Shown: positions 7,654-17,899 of the stretch, one piece after another
Layout of the letters: each line of letters opens with the position of its first letter
Position numbering within the stretch: position 1 is the first letter of the stretch
Origin: Arthrobacter gandavensis
GTDB taxonomy: Bacteria > Actinomycetota > Actinomycetes > Actinomycetales > Micrococcaceae
Assembly (NCBI RefSeq): GCF_015355785.1
Contig: NZ_JADKYW010000003.1
Location: 765,387 to 829,386, forward strand
Length of the DNA: 64,000 nucleotides
Reading direction: 5' to 3'
Notes under the pieces: model-generated
Seen by the model: the letters and a program-made list of their open reading frames with translations, nothing else
Database searches by the model: none
What the model was told of the DNA's origin: nothing
Made by a program: the position numbers and the translations under genes

Positions 7654-10242
7654 ATGCCGCATTTCGCCGTAGTCCCGGGCCCCCCGCGCCCGAATCCGCT
7701 CGTCCTCTCCCGCGCCAGGCTGCTCCGCGCGCTCGACGACGACGCCGCCCCGCTGACGCTCGTGCGCGGCCCGGACGGAGCTGGAAAAACCACCCTCCTG
7801 CAGGACTGGGCCGCCGCACGGGACCGGCCGGCTGCCTGGATTTCGGCCCGCAGGAGCGCCATCGCACCCGCCGGGCAGCCCGGCGCAGCAGCGCGGTTCC
7901 TTTCGGCGTTGCTGGCCGGGGCCTTCGAATCGGGGAACGCGGATGAGGCAGCACTCCTGGAGCAGGTTGCCCAAGCGGCCGCGGACGGCGCTGACCTTGA
8001 AACGCTGCTGCCCCGCCTCGCCCGGCTCCCGGCACGGGACCTGCTGATCCTCGACGATCTTCATCTGGCCACCGGCTTCCCGGCCGAGGAGCTGTTGCTT
8101 GGCCTGCTCCGGGCCATGCCGGGGCTGCGGATAGTAGCCAGCACTGCGTCGCTGGGAGACATCGAGCTGCGAAGAGCTCTCCTGGAGCTGGACGTAGCGG
8201 TGGTAGGCCCGGAGGAACTGGCATTCACCGTGAACGAATGCGCCGGGGCGCTGGCAGGAACGGGCCTGGATGAGCACGCGGAAGAAGTCCGGCACCTGAC
8301 CGGCGGTTTGCCCCGCTGGGTCCGTTTCCTGGTGCTTAGCGCGGCAGTACCTACGCGGTCCCGGCGCGGACAGCTGCTTCCAGCCGTGCTGGATTCAGCT
8401 GCAGGCGACCTCGCCGGACTGCTCTCCCCGCCTCGGGTCACAGCCGCATTCGCGGATTTCATGCTGGCAGCCGCGGTACCCGAGGTCCTGCCCGCTGCCC
8501 TGGCAGCCACGCTCTGCGGTGACGGGAACACCGAAGAACTGATGCGCAGCTCCGAGCAGAAAGGGTTCATCTCCCGGACGCCCGACGGCGGCGCCGCCGT
8601 CGTTCCCCTGCTGCGCGGCGCCCTGCTGTCCCAGGCACGCAAAACGCGCAGTGCGCGCCTTTCCGCCCTGGAAGAAGCGTGTGCACGGTACTTCCTGGCG
8701 GAAGGGCTGGCGTTGGAAGCCCTCCGCCACGCGATGGGTGCGGACAGCCTGGATCTTGCCACCGACGTCATTCGCAACTGTGCCTTGGAGCTGTTCACGT
8801 TCCACGAAACGGAGACCAGAAAACTCCTTGAAGGAGTGTCGCTGCTCCGGCTGGCACGGCAGCCTGCCCCTGCCCTGGCCCTAGCCGTCCTCTACAACTC
8901 GTCAGCGTTCCGGCGCATTCGGGGTGCGGAACTGGCAGCCCTGGCGTTGTCCGGCGCCCGCATGATTTTCCGTTCGATGCCCGCGGCTGAGCGGTTGTTG
9001 CTCATCCTGGTTGAGGCAGTCACCCTTCGTGGAAGCGGCCAGACAGATAGGTCAGCGGCACGCGCAAGGACCGGGCTGCAGATATACGCGGAAATGCCGC
9101 TGGCCGAACGCGAGAGGATCGGACCGCTCGAATCCGTCGCCGTAGCGCACCTGGGAATCTCGCTCTGGCGGCACGGAGCCACAGAGGAAGCCGAAGACGC
9201 GTTCACGCGGGCCGCTTCCTTGGCAGCGGCGCAGCACCAGCCGGATTACGAAGGCTACTACCACTCTCTCAGCGCCTGCATCCTGGCCGGCCGCGGTGAC
9301 CTGACCGGCGCTGCCCGGTTCCTGCAGCGCTGCAGCGACCTAGGTTGGGGCAGCACGGAACTGCACCACTATTCGGTGACCCCCCTCCGGCTGGCCCAGG
9401 CGATGGCCGCACTGGAGACCGGGGACGCCGCTGCCGCCAAAGCAGCGCTGGCCGGCGTCCTGGGCCAGGCGGACACCATGGAACTGTGGCCGCGGGTCAG
9501 ATACCTGGACGCCGTCTCAGACCTGATTGCAGGCAACCCTGAACCGGCCGCCGCGCGGCTGGAAGACGTGATCGCAAATAGGTCCGGGCTTCCGCCCATC
9601 AGCGGGCCAGAGCACGCGCTGCTGGTTCGGGTACAGTCGCTCCTGATGCTGGCGGGTGGGTTCCCGGGCCGCGCCTTGGCCGCAGCCGAAAGCCTGCCCA
9701 GGTTTGAACGGGACTTGGTGACGGCACGTATCCACCTCGCAACCGGGCACGCCGGCAAGACCCTTAGCGCAGTCATCCGGCTTGGCGCCGGTGGTTCCCT
9801 TCGAGAGCAGGCAGAGGTGGCCGGCCTGTCGGTCGCTGCCCGCCTGCAGCTGGAATCCGCGCTGGCGCCAGGGGTGAAACTGGAGCTCGCCCGGTTGTCG
9901 GTCCTGTACCAGGAGCATGGACTCAGGCTGTCCACGGCGCTGCTGCCCGCAGCAGACCTTGAACGCGTCCGGAACGCCGCCGCGGAAACCGGGCACGACG
10001 TCGGACTGGGCCCGTTCCCGGAGAGCATCATAGGAAGCACGGCGGGGATGCCTGACCTGACACCGCGCGAACTGGCCATCCTGAACTCGCTGACCCAATC
10101 GGGTTCTCTCGCCGAGATAGCAGGGATTCACTTCGTTTCAGTGAACACAGTCAAGTCCCAGCTCCGGGCGCTGTACCGCAAGCTCGGAGTCACCGGCCGG
10201 GCCGAGGCCCTGAACGAGGCACTGCGCAGGGGCCTGCTCTAG
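7654..10242 (+). CDS. LuxR-family large ATP-binding regulator (MalT/LAL type)
   Basis: An 862-residue transcription regulator. The N-terminal STAND-type NTPase has Walker A GPDGAGKT (39-46) and Walker B LLILDDLH (about 131-138). A long helical, TPR-like middle (about 350-780) is the usual place for inducer sensing. The C-terminal LuxR helix-turn-helix starts at about 801 (LTPRELAIL, then SLAEIAGIHFVSVNTVKSQL and RALYRKLGVTGRAEAL). Such proteins oligomerise on binding ATP and an inducer and activate nearby or distant operons. No obvious target lies beside it: it is monocistronic and ends at a strong hairpin. The start codon choice is provisional. Confidence 0.85.
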   Translation: MPHFAVVPGPPRPNPLVLSRARLLRALDDDAAPLTLVRGPDGAGKTTLLQDWAAARDRPAAWISARRSAIAPAGQPGAAARFLSALLAGAFESGNADEAALLEQVAQAAADGADLETLLPRLARLPARDLLILDDLHLATGFPAEELLLGLLRAMPGLRIVASTASLGDIELRRALLELDVAVVGPEELAFTVNECAGALAGTGLDEHAEEVRHLTGGLPRWVRFLVLSAAVPTRSRRGQLLPAVLDSAAGDLAGLLSPPRVTAAFADFMLAAAVPEVLPAALAATLCGDGNTEELMRSSEQKGFISRTPDGGAAVVPLLRGALLSQARKTRSARLSALEEACARYFLAEGLALEALRHAMGADSLDLATDVIRNCALELFTFHETETRKLLEGVSLLRLARQPAPALALAVLYNSSAFRRIRGAELAALALSGARMIFRSMPAAERLLLILVEAVTLRGSGQTDRSAARARTGLQIYAEMPLAERERIGPLESVAVAHLGISLWRHGATEEAEDAFTRAASLAAAQHQPDYEGYYHSLSACILAGRGDLTGAARFLQRCSDLGWGSTELHHYSVTPLRLAQAMAALETGDAAAAKAALAGVLGQADTMELWPRVRYLDAVSDLIAGNPEPAAARLEDVIANRSGLPPISGPEHALLVRVQSLLMLAGGFPGRALAAAESLPRFERDLVTARIHLATGHAGKTLSAVIRLGAGGSLREQAEVAGLSVAARLQLESALAPGVKLELARLSVLYQEHGLRLSTALLPAADLERVRNAAAETGHDVGLGPFPESIIGSTAGMPDLTPRELAILNSLTQSGSLAEIAGIHFVSVNTVKSQLRALYRKLGVTGRAEALNEALRRGLL

Positions 10243-10282
10243 CCGGGAATCCAGGCTCCGCCAAAGAAGCCTGGATTCCCGG
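10243..10282 (+). terminator. Hairpin terminator after the LAL regulator
   Basis: A perfect 15-bp inverted repeat (CCGGGAATCCAGGCT at 10243-10257, AGCCTGGATTCCCGG at 10268-10282) with a 10-nt loop begins immediately after the TAG stop. There is no T-tract. Confidence 0.8.
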
Positions 10283-10812
10283 GAGGCGGCTCACAGGTGT
10301 TGGGGCACCAGGTTGCCGCCGTGGGCCGGGGCTGCCGGGTTGGGTGGCCGGCCTCGCTCCGGCGGTCTTGGGTCAGGAAAAACCGCTGGTTTCATCTGGG
10401 GTCAGCGGAACCTCCGGTTGCCGGTAGAAGCTCACCGGCCAGTATCCCGCGATGACGGCGCCGACGGGGACAGATCCCAGTGTCCCGGCCGCTGCGGGGA
10501 CACCCTTCCGGGCCGCCGGGCTTTCTGCGGACTTACCGGTCACGGCCAGACTCTCTCCGATGCCGTATTCAGCCTTTGGGTCCGTGCGGCGCCTGGACCC
10601 AGGCACAGTTCCGAGCATCTGCCTTCCGCTTTCTCTAGTTCATGCGCTGTCAGTCAATACTCTCCTCCGGCAGGAACGGGGTGCCGAGATCACAGCGGGT
10701 TTCATCCCGCACTTCACCCTCGCCCGGTCAGCCACCAGTTCACGCTATTTATCCAGCAGACGCTGAGTTAGCATTCAGGAAACGATCAGCCAAATGCTAG
10801 AAACTAGGACTT
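10283..10812. other. 530-bp spacer with no convincing gene; small inverted repeat near its end
   Basis: Short open frames on both strands (for example 10452-10766 plus and 10373-10618 minus) lack family resemblance or a good start context and are not called. TAGCATT (10769-10775) and AATGCTA (10793-10799) form a 7-bp inverted repeat just before the response-regulator start. It may be an operator for that two-component operon, which in the TrcR-like group is often self-regulated. Confidence 0.4.
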
Positions 10813-11523
10813 GTGACTAAATCTGCTCCTGAGGCCAGGCTCCTTGTTGTCGATGACGAACCCAACATCCGTGAGCTTCTGTCGACGTCGCTGCGTTTCG
10901 CCGGCTTCGACGTCGTCGCTGCAGGCAACGGCCGGGAAGCCCTTGCCGCGGTTGACGAGCACAGCCCTGACCTGGCCGTACTGGACGTAATGCTTCCGGA
11001 CATGGACGGGTTCACCCTTACCCGCCGCCTGCGTGCCGCCGGCCGCCATTTCCCAGTGGTATTCCTGACAGCCCGGGACGATACCGAAGACAAGGTCACC
11101 GGCCTGACCGTAGGCGGGGACGACTATGTCACCAAGCCATTCAGCCTCGACGAGGTGGTCGCCCGGATCCGCGCCGTCCTGCGCCGCACCCAGCCCCTCG
11201 ATGACGACGACGCCGTGATCCGGGTGGAGGACCTGGAGCTCGACGACGATGCGCATGAGGTGCGGCGCGGCGGAGTCACGATTGACCTGTCCCCCACCGA
11301 GTTCAAGCTGCTCCGTTACCTGATGCTGAATCCAAACCGGGTTCTGTCCAAGGCACAGATCCTCGACCACGTGTGGGAGTACGACTTCAACGGTGATGCA
11401 TCGATCGTGGAGTCCTACATCTCCTACCTGCGCCGCAAGATCGACGGCCGCCCGGATGCGCCGGCACTGATTCAGACCAAGCGCGGTGTGGGTTACCTGC
11501 TGCGCACGACGGAGAAACGCTAA
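10813..11523 (+). CDS. OmpR/PhoB-family response regulator (TrcR/MprA-like)
   Basis: A 236-residue two-component response regulator starting at GTG. The receiver domain (about 9-120) has the acidic pocket VDDEP, phospho-acceptor D58 (LAVLDVMLPDMDGF), the conserved T in FLTARDD and the K in YVTKPF. The C-terminal winged helix (about 140-232) has LSPTEFKLLRYLMLN and RGVGYLLR. It lies 3 bp upstream of its histidine kinase gene, forming one operon. Similarity is closest to the mycobacterial TrcR/MprA/PhoP type. The target genes are unknown; the WXG100 gene just downstream is a candidate by position only. Confidence 0.92.
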   Translation: MTKSAPEARLLVVDDEPNIRELLSTSLRFAGFDVVAAGNGREALAAVDEHSPDLAVLDVMLPDMDGFTLTRRLRAAGRHFPVVFLTARDDTEDKVTGLTVGGDDYVTKPFSLDEVVARIRAVLRRTQPLDDDDAVIRVEDLELDDDAHEVRRGGVTIDLSPTEFKLLRYLMLNPNRVLSKAQILDHVWEYDFNGDASIVESYISYLRRKIDGRPDAPALIQTKRGVGYLLRTTEKR

Positions 11524-11526
11524 GCC

Positions 11527-13008
11527 TTGCTCCGCCGCTGGAAGTCCGCCTCGCTGCGTTCGCAGCTGGTGGTCATCATGGCCGTACTGATGGTGGTCAC
11601 CGTAACCATCACGGGACTCGCCACCATCTATGTCCTGCGCCAGATCCTGATCAGCCGCCTGGATACCGATATCCAGGACAACGCAGGTGCGATCTCCCGG
11701 TACCTGGTGTCCGGCAGCCCCACCACAGATGCCTCACTTTTCCGTTTCTACGGGCTCTACCTGGATGAAGACGGAACCCACGGCCCCGAAACCCATTCCG
11801 AGCCGACCTTCGACATCCCCGTCATTGGCAACTTGACCTCGGCGGACGTTGACGCCAAGGGCGGCCGGGGTTTCGACGTACCGGGCACAGCACCCAGCAG
11901 CAAGGGCTGGCGCGTGATGGTATTCCACATCGCGAATTTCCCGGGGTCTATCGCCGTCGCAGTGCCGCTGGATTCGGTTGCCGAAACCGTCGATGAGGCG
12001 GCCTCCCTTGTCTTTTCAGTGGGGCTGCTGGGAACGCTGGGAGCCACCGGCATTGCCTACTGGGCCGTCACCCGCCAGTTCAGGCCACTGAGCCAGGTCG
12101 AGAAGACAGCTGCGGCCATTGCCGCCGGCGATCTCTCCCGCCGCGTTGAAGTAGGCAATCCCGCAACCGAGATCGGCCGGCTCTCCCGCTCCCTTAACGC
12201 CATGCTGGCACACATTGAAACTGCGTTCGCCGCCCGGACCGCTTCCGAGCAGAAAATGCGCCGGTTTGTCCAGGACGCCTCCCATGAGCTGCGCACTCCG
12301 CTGGTGACAATCCGCGGCTTCTCCGAGCTCTACCGGCACGGCGCCCTGCAGGAACCCGAGGACGTCAGCGCTGCCATGGGGCGCATCGAGAGCGAGGCCA
12401 AGCGGATGGGCCAGCTCGTGGAGGACCTGCTGACACTGGCACGCGTGGATGAACAGCGCCCGCTTGAATACGGTCCGGTGGATCTGATGATCCTGGGCAA
12501 CGACGCCGCCCTGGATGCTCGTGCCAGCGCGCCGGACCGGGAGATCCGCGTCATCGGCCTGGATGGCAACTCACCGCGGAGCGCGCCCACCATGGGCGAC
12601 GAGGCAAGGCTGCGCCAGGTCGTGGCCAACCTGATGACCAACGCCCTTCGGTACACTCCGGCAGGCAGCCCCATCGAGGTGGCGGTGGGTGTTGCGCCGG
12701 TGATCCATGACCGGATGGACGCTGTCCTGGAAGTTCGGGATCACGGTCCGGGTATCTCCGAAGAGGATGCGGCCCGGGTCTTCGAACGTTTCTACCGGGC
12801 GGACTCCTCCAGGTACCGGGAAACAGGCGGTACCGGACTGGGACTGGCGATCGTCGCAGCGCTTGTGGCGCAGCACGACGGCACCGTCCGGCTGACGGAA
12901 ACCGAGGGTGGCGGCGCCACCATGTCCATTCGCCTTCCATTCAGGTCCCCCGATGGCTCACCGGAGCAGGAACCGGCCGAAGACGGGGGCAACCTCGAGA
13001 AGGAATAG
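11527..13008 (+). CDS. Sensor histidine kinase, HAMP-HisKA-HATPase (TrcS-like)
   Basis: A 493-residue membrane kinase read from TTG at 11527. TM1 (about 16-38) is followed by an extracytoplasmic sensor region, then TM2 (about 155-180) and a HAMP domain. The H-box ASHELRTPL has phospho-histidine H253. ATP-binding boxes N (LMTNALRYTP), G1 (VRDHGPGIS), F (FERFYRADSSR) and G2 (GGTGLGLAIV) are complete. It partners the regulator 3 bp upstream, and the TTG start suggests translational coupling. The signal sensed cannot be read from the sequence. Confidence 0.92.
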   Translation: MLRRWKSASLRSQLVVIMAVLMVVTVTITGLATIYVLRQILISRLDTDIQDNAGAISRYLVSGSPTTDASLFRFYGLYLDEDGTHGPETHSEPTFDIPVIGNLTSADVDAKGGRGFDVPGTAPSSKGWRVMVFHIANFPGSIAVAVPLDSVAETVDEAASLVFSVGLLGTLGATGIAYWAVTRQFRPLSQVEKTAAAIAAGDLSRRVEVGNPATEIGRLSRSLNAMLAHIETAFAARTASEQKMRRFVQDASHELRTPLVTIRGFSELYRHGALQEPEDVSAAMGRIESEAKRMGQLVEDLLTLARVDEQRPLEYGPVDLMILGNDAALDARASAPDREIRVIGLDGNSPRSAPTMGDEARLRQVVANLMTNALRYTPAGSPIEVAVGVAPVIHDRMDAVLEVRDHGPGISEEDAARVFERFYRADSSRYRETGGTGLGLAIVAALVAQHDGTVRLTETEGGGATMSIRLPFRSPDGSPEQEPAEDGGNLEKE

Positions 13009-13192
13009 CACCCAGTTTCAGCTCCCGGACTGGCGGACGCATATGGGCCTCCCCTGCACAGGCTGCGGTGCCCTGCCCAGCCGGACTGCGCTGTGGACGG
13101 ACTGGACGGGGTGCTGGCCGCCGGCTGCGGCCGGCACATAACCTTCTTTGCCAGGAACCGCACCGGGCGGTCCCCTGGAACGGGAGGCGATC

Positions 13193-13483
13193 ATGGCGGG
13201 TTTTTTCGTAGACAGCGACATACTGGCGGCTCGGAGTGCCGAAGTCCGAGGCACCATCGAACGGCTCCAGGCAGACGTCAACACCATGCAGGCGGGCCTG
13301 GTCTCGCTGGGTGATTCATGGCAGGGCCAGGCAGCGGCGAACTTCCAGCTGCTGATTACGGATTGGAGAGCCACCCAGGCCCGGGTTGAGGAGTCCCTGG
13401 CAAGCATCAACCAGGCGCTTGCCTACGCCTCGGCACAGTACGCCGATACCGAGGCCGCGAATACGGCACTCTTTATGCGGTAG
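13193..13483 (+). CDS. WXG100-family (EsxA-like) small protein
   Basis: A 96-residue helical-hairpin protein with the central W-x-G turn at W43-G45 (GDSWQGQAAANF) and flanking amphipathic helices, the hallmark of type VII secretion substrates. I chose ATG 13193 over an upstream frame opening at 13148 because it gives the standard ~100-residue length and follows GGGAGG. No EccC ATPase or other ESX component lies in the window, so the export route must be encoded elsewhere or be absent. It stands alone between the two-component operon and groEL. Confidence 0.85.
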   Translation: MAGFFVDSDILAARSAEVRGTIERLQADVNTMQAGLVSLGDSWQGQAAANFQLLITDWRATQARVEESLASINQALAYASAQYADTEAANTALFMR

Positions 13484-13578
13484 CGCGGCGCTGTCGCGCT
13501 GGCCGGGTCGAAGGCCGGGCGGGTACAGGGGCAGGCACTAAGGCCGGCCATGTACGCTGCCTGAACCCGTAAACAACG

Positions 13579-13612
13579 CAGGAGCGCGGCACCCGAAGGT
13601 ACCGCGCTCCTG
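13579..13612. terminator. Bidirectional hairpin terminator between the WXG100 gene and groEL
   Basis: An 11-bp inverted repeat, CAGGAGCGCGG (13579-13589) and CCGCGCTCCTG (13602-13612), lies between convergent genes. Confidence 0.75.
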
Positions 13613-13651
13613 TGTAGGCATTCGGCCGGGCGAACCGGCCGGGCATGGGGG

Positions 13652-15424
<1,773 letters not shown>

Positions 15425-15439
15425 TCAACGCCGCTGACT

Positions 15440-15466
15440 TAGCAGTCAGCCTGCAAGAGTGCTAAG
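15440..15466. promoter_or_regulatory. CIRCE operator 1 (HrcA-binding site)
   Basis: TTAGCAGTC-N9-GAGTGCTAA against the consensus TTAGCACTC-N9-GAGTGCTAA: one mismatch and exact 9-nt spacing. It lies 151 bp upstream of the groEL start. Confidence 0.93.
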
Positions 15467-15474
15467 TCAATAAT

Positions 15475-15501
15475 TAGCACTCCCAACCTTTGAGTGCAAG
15501 C
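15475..15501. promoter_or_regulatory. CIRCE operator 2 (HrcA-binding site)
   Basis: TTAGCACTC-N9-GAGTGCAAG: a perfect left half and two mismatches in the right half. It begins 8 bp after CIRCE 1, so the pair is in tandem (centres 35 bp apart). Confidence 0.85.
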
Positions 15502-15692
15502 AGTCACGGTCCCCTGTGACCGCCGCCTTGCCCCGTTTTCACCCCCGGCGCAGAAACCCCGGGCGAATCGCCGGAACTGCACGTCGCACGGGCGCGCATC
15601 GGCGTAGATTTAGGATCAGCACGTCCCGGCCACTACACGGCACGGCACGGTGCTTGCCAATCGACGATGCCAACGATGCCAAGGAGCAGGCC

Positions 15693-16295
15693 ATGGCGCC
15701 CAACCAGCCCCCGAACGATTTCTCTCCTCCCGCTAACGAGGGAGACGGAACGCACGCGCCCGAGGCCCACGGGTCCAGCGCGGCTCCTGCGCCCTACGGC
15801 ACACCGCCGGGCGAGTATGCAGCCGGCACCGGAACAGATTCAGCTTCCCGGCCTGGCCATGAGCCCGGGTACGCGCAGGACGGTTACCAGCAGGGCGGCA
15901 CACAGCCCACGCACGGCGGTTACCAGCAGGGCGGCACACAGCCCACGCACGGCGGTTACCAGCAGGGACCTCCTCCCGGCAACTACCAGCCCGGTTATCC
16001 CCAGGGCTACCAGCAGGGCTATCCCCAGGGCTACCCGCCGGGCGCGCCGTCCCCATACGGCGTATGGCCCGAGCCGAAGTCGCGGCTGGCAGCGGGCCTG
16101 CTGGGCATTTTCCTCGGGGGACTCGGCATTCACCGGTTCTACCTCGGATACACCACACTGGGAATCGTGCAGCTCCTGGTCACCCTTTTCACATTCGGCT
16201 TCGGAGCCATCTGGGGCTTCGTCGAAGGGATCATGATCCTCGCCGGAGCGCAGTCGTTCCGGACCGACGCCCGCGGAGTGCCGCTGCGGGAATGA
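15693..16295 (+). CDS. TM2-domain membrane protein with Gly/Tyr/Gln/Pro-rich N-terminus
   Basis: A 200-residue protein. The first ~125 residues are low-complexity (GGYQQGGTQPTH repeated, then PGYPQGYQQGYPQG). The TM2 domain follows (about 128-190: SRLAAGLLGIFLGGLGIHRF then YLGYTTLGIVQLLVTLFTFG), with two TM helices around the conserved G-x-HRFYLG turn. ATG 15693 is preceded by AAGGAG; the frame opens further upstream without a better start. TM2 proteins are of unknown function in bacteria. The gene is monocistronic with a strong terminator. Confidence 0.85.
   Translation: MAPNQPPNDFSPPANEGDGTHAPEAHGSSAAPAPYGTPPGEYAAGTGTDSASRPGHEPGYAQDGYQQGGTQPTHGGYQQGGTQPTHGGYQQGPPPGNYQPGYPQGYQQGYPQGYPPGAPSPYGVWPEPKSRLAAGLLGIFLGGLGIHRFYLGYTTLGIVQLLVTLFTFGFGAIWGFVEGIMILAGAQSFRTDARGVPLRE
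15882..15967 (+). repeat. 36-bp tandem repeat inside the TM2 gene
   Basis: A 36-bp unit beginning GGTTACCAGCAGGGCGGCAC occurs twice perfectly (15882 and 15918) with a 14-bp start of a third copy. It encodes the 12-residue repeat GYQQGGTQPTHG. Perfect identity makes it a likely site of copy-number slippage between strains. Confidence 0.9.
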
Positions 16296-16328
16296 ACCCG
16301 CGCGGACCGGAGAAAAGCGCCCGAACCG

Positions 16329-16367
16329 AGAAGTGAGCCGGTGCCCGTCCGGCACCGGCTCACTTCT
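16329..16367. terminator. Bidirectional terminator between the TM2 gene and cspA
   Basis: A 17-bp perfect stem (16329-16345 pairing with 16351-16367, core GAGCCGGTGCC/GGCACCGGCTC) with a 5-nt loop CGTCC, followed by a short T-rich stretch on the plus strand. It separates convergent genes. Confidence 0.9.
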
Positions 16368-16396
16368 TTGTCTACCCGGTCTGTCCGGGCTGCTGC

Positions 16397-16600
16397 CTAG
16401 ACGGTGCGAACGTCCTCGGCCTGCGGCCCCTTCTGTCCTTCACCAATTTCAAACTCGACCCGCTGGCCCTCTTCCAGCGTCCGGTACCCAGCGGACTGGA
16501 TCGCGGACCAGTGGACGAAAACATCAGTTTGGGCTTCGTCAACGGTGATGAAGCCGTAGCCCTTTTCCCCGTTGAACCATTTGACGATCCCCTGCGCCAT
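16397..16600 (-). CDS. cspA: Cold-shock protein CspA
   Basis: A 67-residue single cold-shock domain: [20 protein letters not shown] with RNP1 (KGYGFI) and RNP2 (VFVHWSAI). It binds single-stranded RNA/DNA as a chaperone. Two in-frame ATGs exist (16606 and 16600). I prefer 16600 because the GGGGAG Shine-Dalgarno sequence is then about 8 nt away rather than overlapping. A long leader is likely but no cold-shock cut box could be identified by eye. Confidence 0.95.
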   Translation of the reverse strand: MAQGIVKWFNGEKGYGFITVDEAQTDVFVHWSAIQSAGYRTLEEGQRVEFEIGEGQKGPQAEDVRTV

Positions 16601-16786
16601 ATTCATTCTCCCCTTTTAGGTTCCGCTGCCGCGATGGTGTTCCACGGCAGCAGCCAGACAGGAACAGCAGGTGGTTGCCTGCCCATCCCTTTCGGCTGGC
16701 CCTTACTTTAGCCACCGGCTGCGGCTTCACCCACGCGGTGCGGGGATAGTTATCGAGTCTTAACTAAACCTGCGTGGCCACAGGTT

Positions 16787-17389
16787 TTACTGGAATCCGG
16801 GACCAGCCACGACGGTGACCATGGTGAACTCGGGAGACTCGGTAACGGTCGCGATTCCCAGCAGCTCAGCGAGTTCCTCGGCGTTGGCCCGCTGGGCTTC
16901 ACCGTTGTAGAAGATCACCGATGTCTGCATCGGCATGCCGGCCCAGTTGCCAACCTGCGCCGTCGTCCAGCCGTCCGCTCCGATCCGGGTTGAGATTCCA
17001 GCACCCAGCCCGGAGACGCCGCTTGCGTTGAGCACCACCACGGGCTGTGTCCGGTCGGCCGCCGGAGCCTCCGGCGTCGGCTCCGGGGTGGGGGTCGGCG
17101 ACGGCGTCGCTGAGGGGGTGGGAGAGGCGCTGAGACTTGGGGACTGCGACGGTTCGGCTGCAGGTGCACTCGATTCCGAGATGGCGGGGCTGGCGCTGCT
17201 GCCGGCGCCGATGCCCAGCCGCGGGAGCACAAAATACGCTGCCAGGCCCACCAGGAGGGCAAGGACACCCACCGTGATGATCAGGCCGATTCCGCTGGAG
17301 CGCGCCGGAATAAGCCGCTCACGGTGAACGCCTTGGCGGGTCGAGGTCTCCGGGACCTTGTCGAACTCATCCCTGGGGTACTGGCTCAT
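16787..17389 (-). CDS. LytR C-terminal (LytR_C) domain membrane protein
   Basis: A 200-residue protein: cytoplasmic N-terminus (about 1-31), one TM helix (about 32-54, IGLIITVGVLALLVGLAAYF), a long Ser/Pro/Thr/Ala-rich extracellular linker (about 60-115), then a LytR_C domain (about 118-195; VVVLNASGVSGLGAGISTRI, then the conserved VIFYNGEAQ). The isolated LytR_C form, without the LCP catalytic domain, is common in actinobacteria and is presumed to act at the cell wall. It lies downstream of DUF3263 with 35 bp between, probably co-transcribed. Confidence 0.85.
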   Translation of the reverse strand: MSQYPRDEFDKVPETSTRQGVHRERLIPARSSGIGLIITVGVLALLVGLAAYFVLPRLGIGAGSSASPAISESSAPAAEPSQSPSLSASPTPSATPSPTPTPEPTPEAPAADRTQPVVVLNASGVSGLGAGISTRIGADGWTTAQVGNWAGMPMQTSVIFYNGEAQRANAEELAELLGIATVTESPEFTMVTVVAGPGFQ

Positions 17390-17424
17390 GGCTGCGTTGT
17401 CTGTCCTTGTGTATGGGGAATGCC

Positions 17425-17814
17425 CTAGGCGTCGGTGCCCATGCGGCGGGCCGTACGCGCGCGCTGGCGTGTAGTACGCAGTCTACGCAGCCGCTTTACC
17501 AGCATGGGATCGTGTGCGAGGGCTTCCTCGGTGTCAATCAGTGCGTTGAGGACCTGGTAGTAGCTTGTGGCTGACATGCCAAAGAGATCGCGGATCGCTT
17601 GTTCCTTGGCCCCGGAGTACTTCCACCACGAGCGTTCGAGGGCGAGCATCTGCTGGTCGCGCTCGCTGAGGGGACTCTGGGGATCCACCGCACCGTCGAG
17701 TGAAAACGCCTCGGCTCCGGCTGATCCTGCCAAAATGTTGTCCCCGTTTCCCGGTGCGCCCGGCCCCGGGCACACGAGGGCACGGTCCAGGCAAGAGTTT
17801 GCTTCCTCAAGCAA
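17425..17814 (-). CDS. DUF3263 domain-containing protein
   Basis: A 129-residue protein. The C-terminal two-thirds (LSERDQQMLALERSWWKYSG, then KEQAIRDLFGMSATSYYQVL) is the actinobacterial DUF3263 domain, which looks like a helix-turn-helix (RDLFGMSATSYYQVLNALI). The tail is strongly basic, consistent with nucleic-acid binding. The N-terminal ~45 residues are poorly conserved in character and the true start may be internal. It sits upstream of the LytR_C gene and is divergent from ung, which is the usual neighbourhood in this group. Confidence 0.8.
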   Translation of the reverse strand: MLEEANSCLDRALVCPGPGAPGNGDNILAGSAGAEAFSLDGAVDPQSPLSERDQQMLALERSWWKYSGAKEQAIRDLFGMSATSYYQVLNALIDTEEALAHDPMLVKRLRRLRTTRQRARTARRMGTDA

Positions 17815-17899
17815 TCCTAAACCGGAACAACATGGTTGTCATTCAGGCGGCACTGCCCGTCGGCTGGGATCCTGCCCCGGCTTCCCGGACACTTGAAGT

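Noticed and set aside
10452..10766. 104-codon plus-strand open frame in the 530-bp spacer
   Set aside because: No family resemblance, poor start context, and competing open frames on the other strand.
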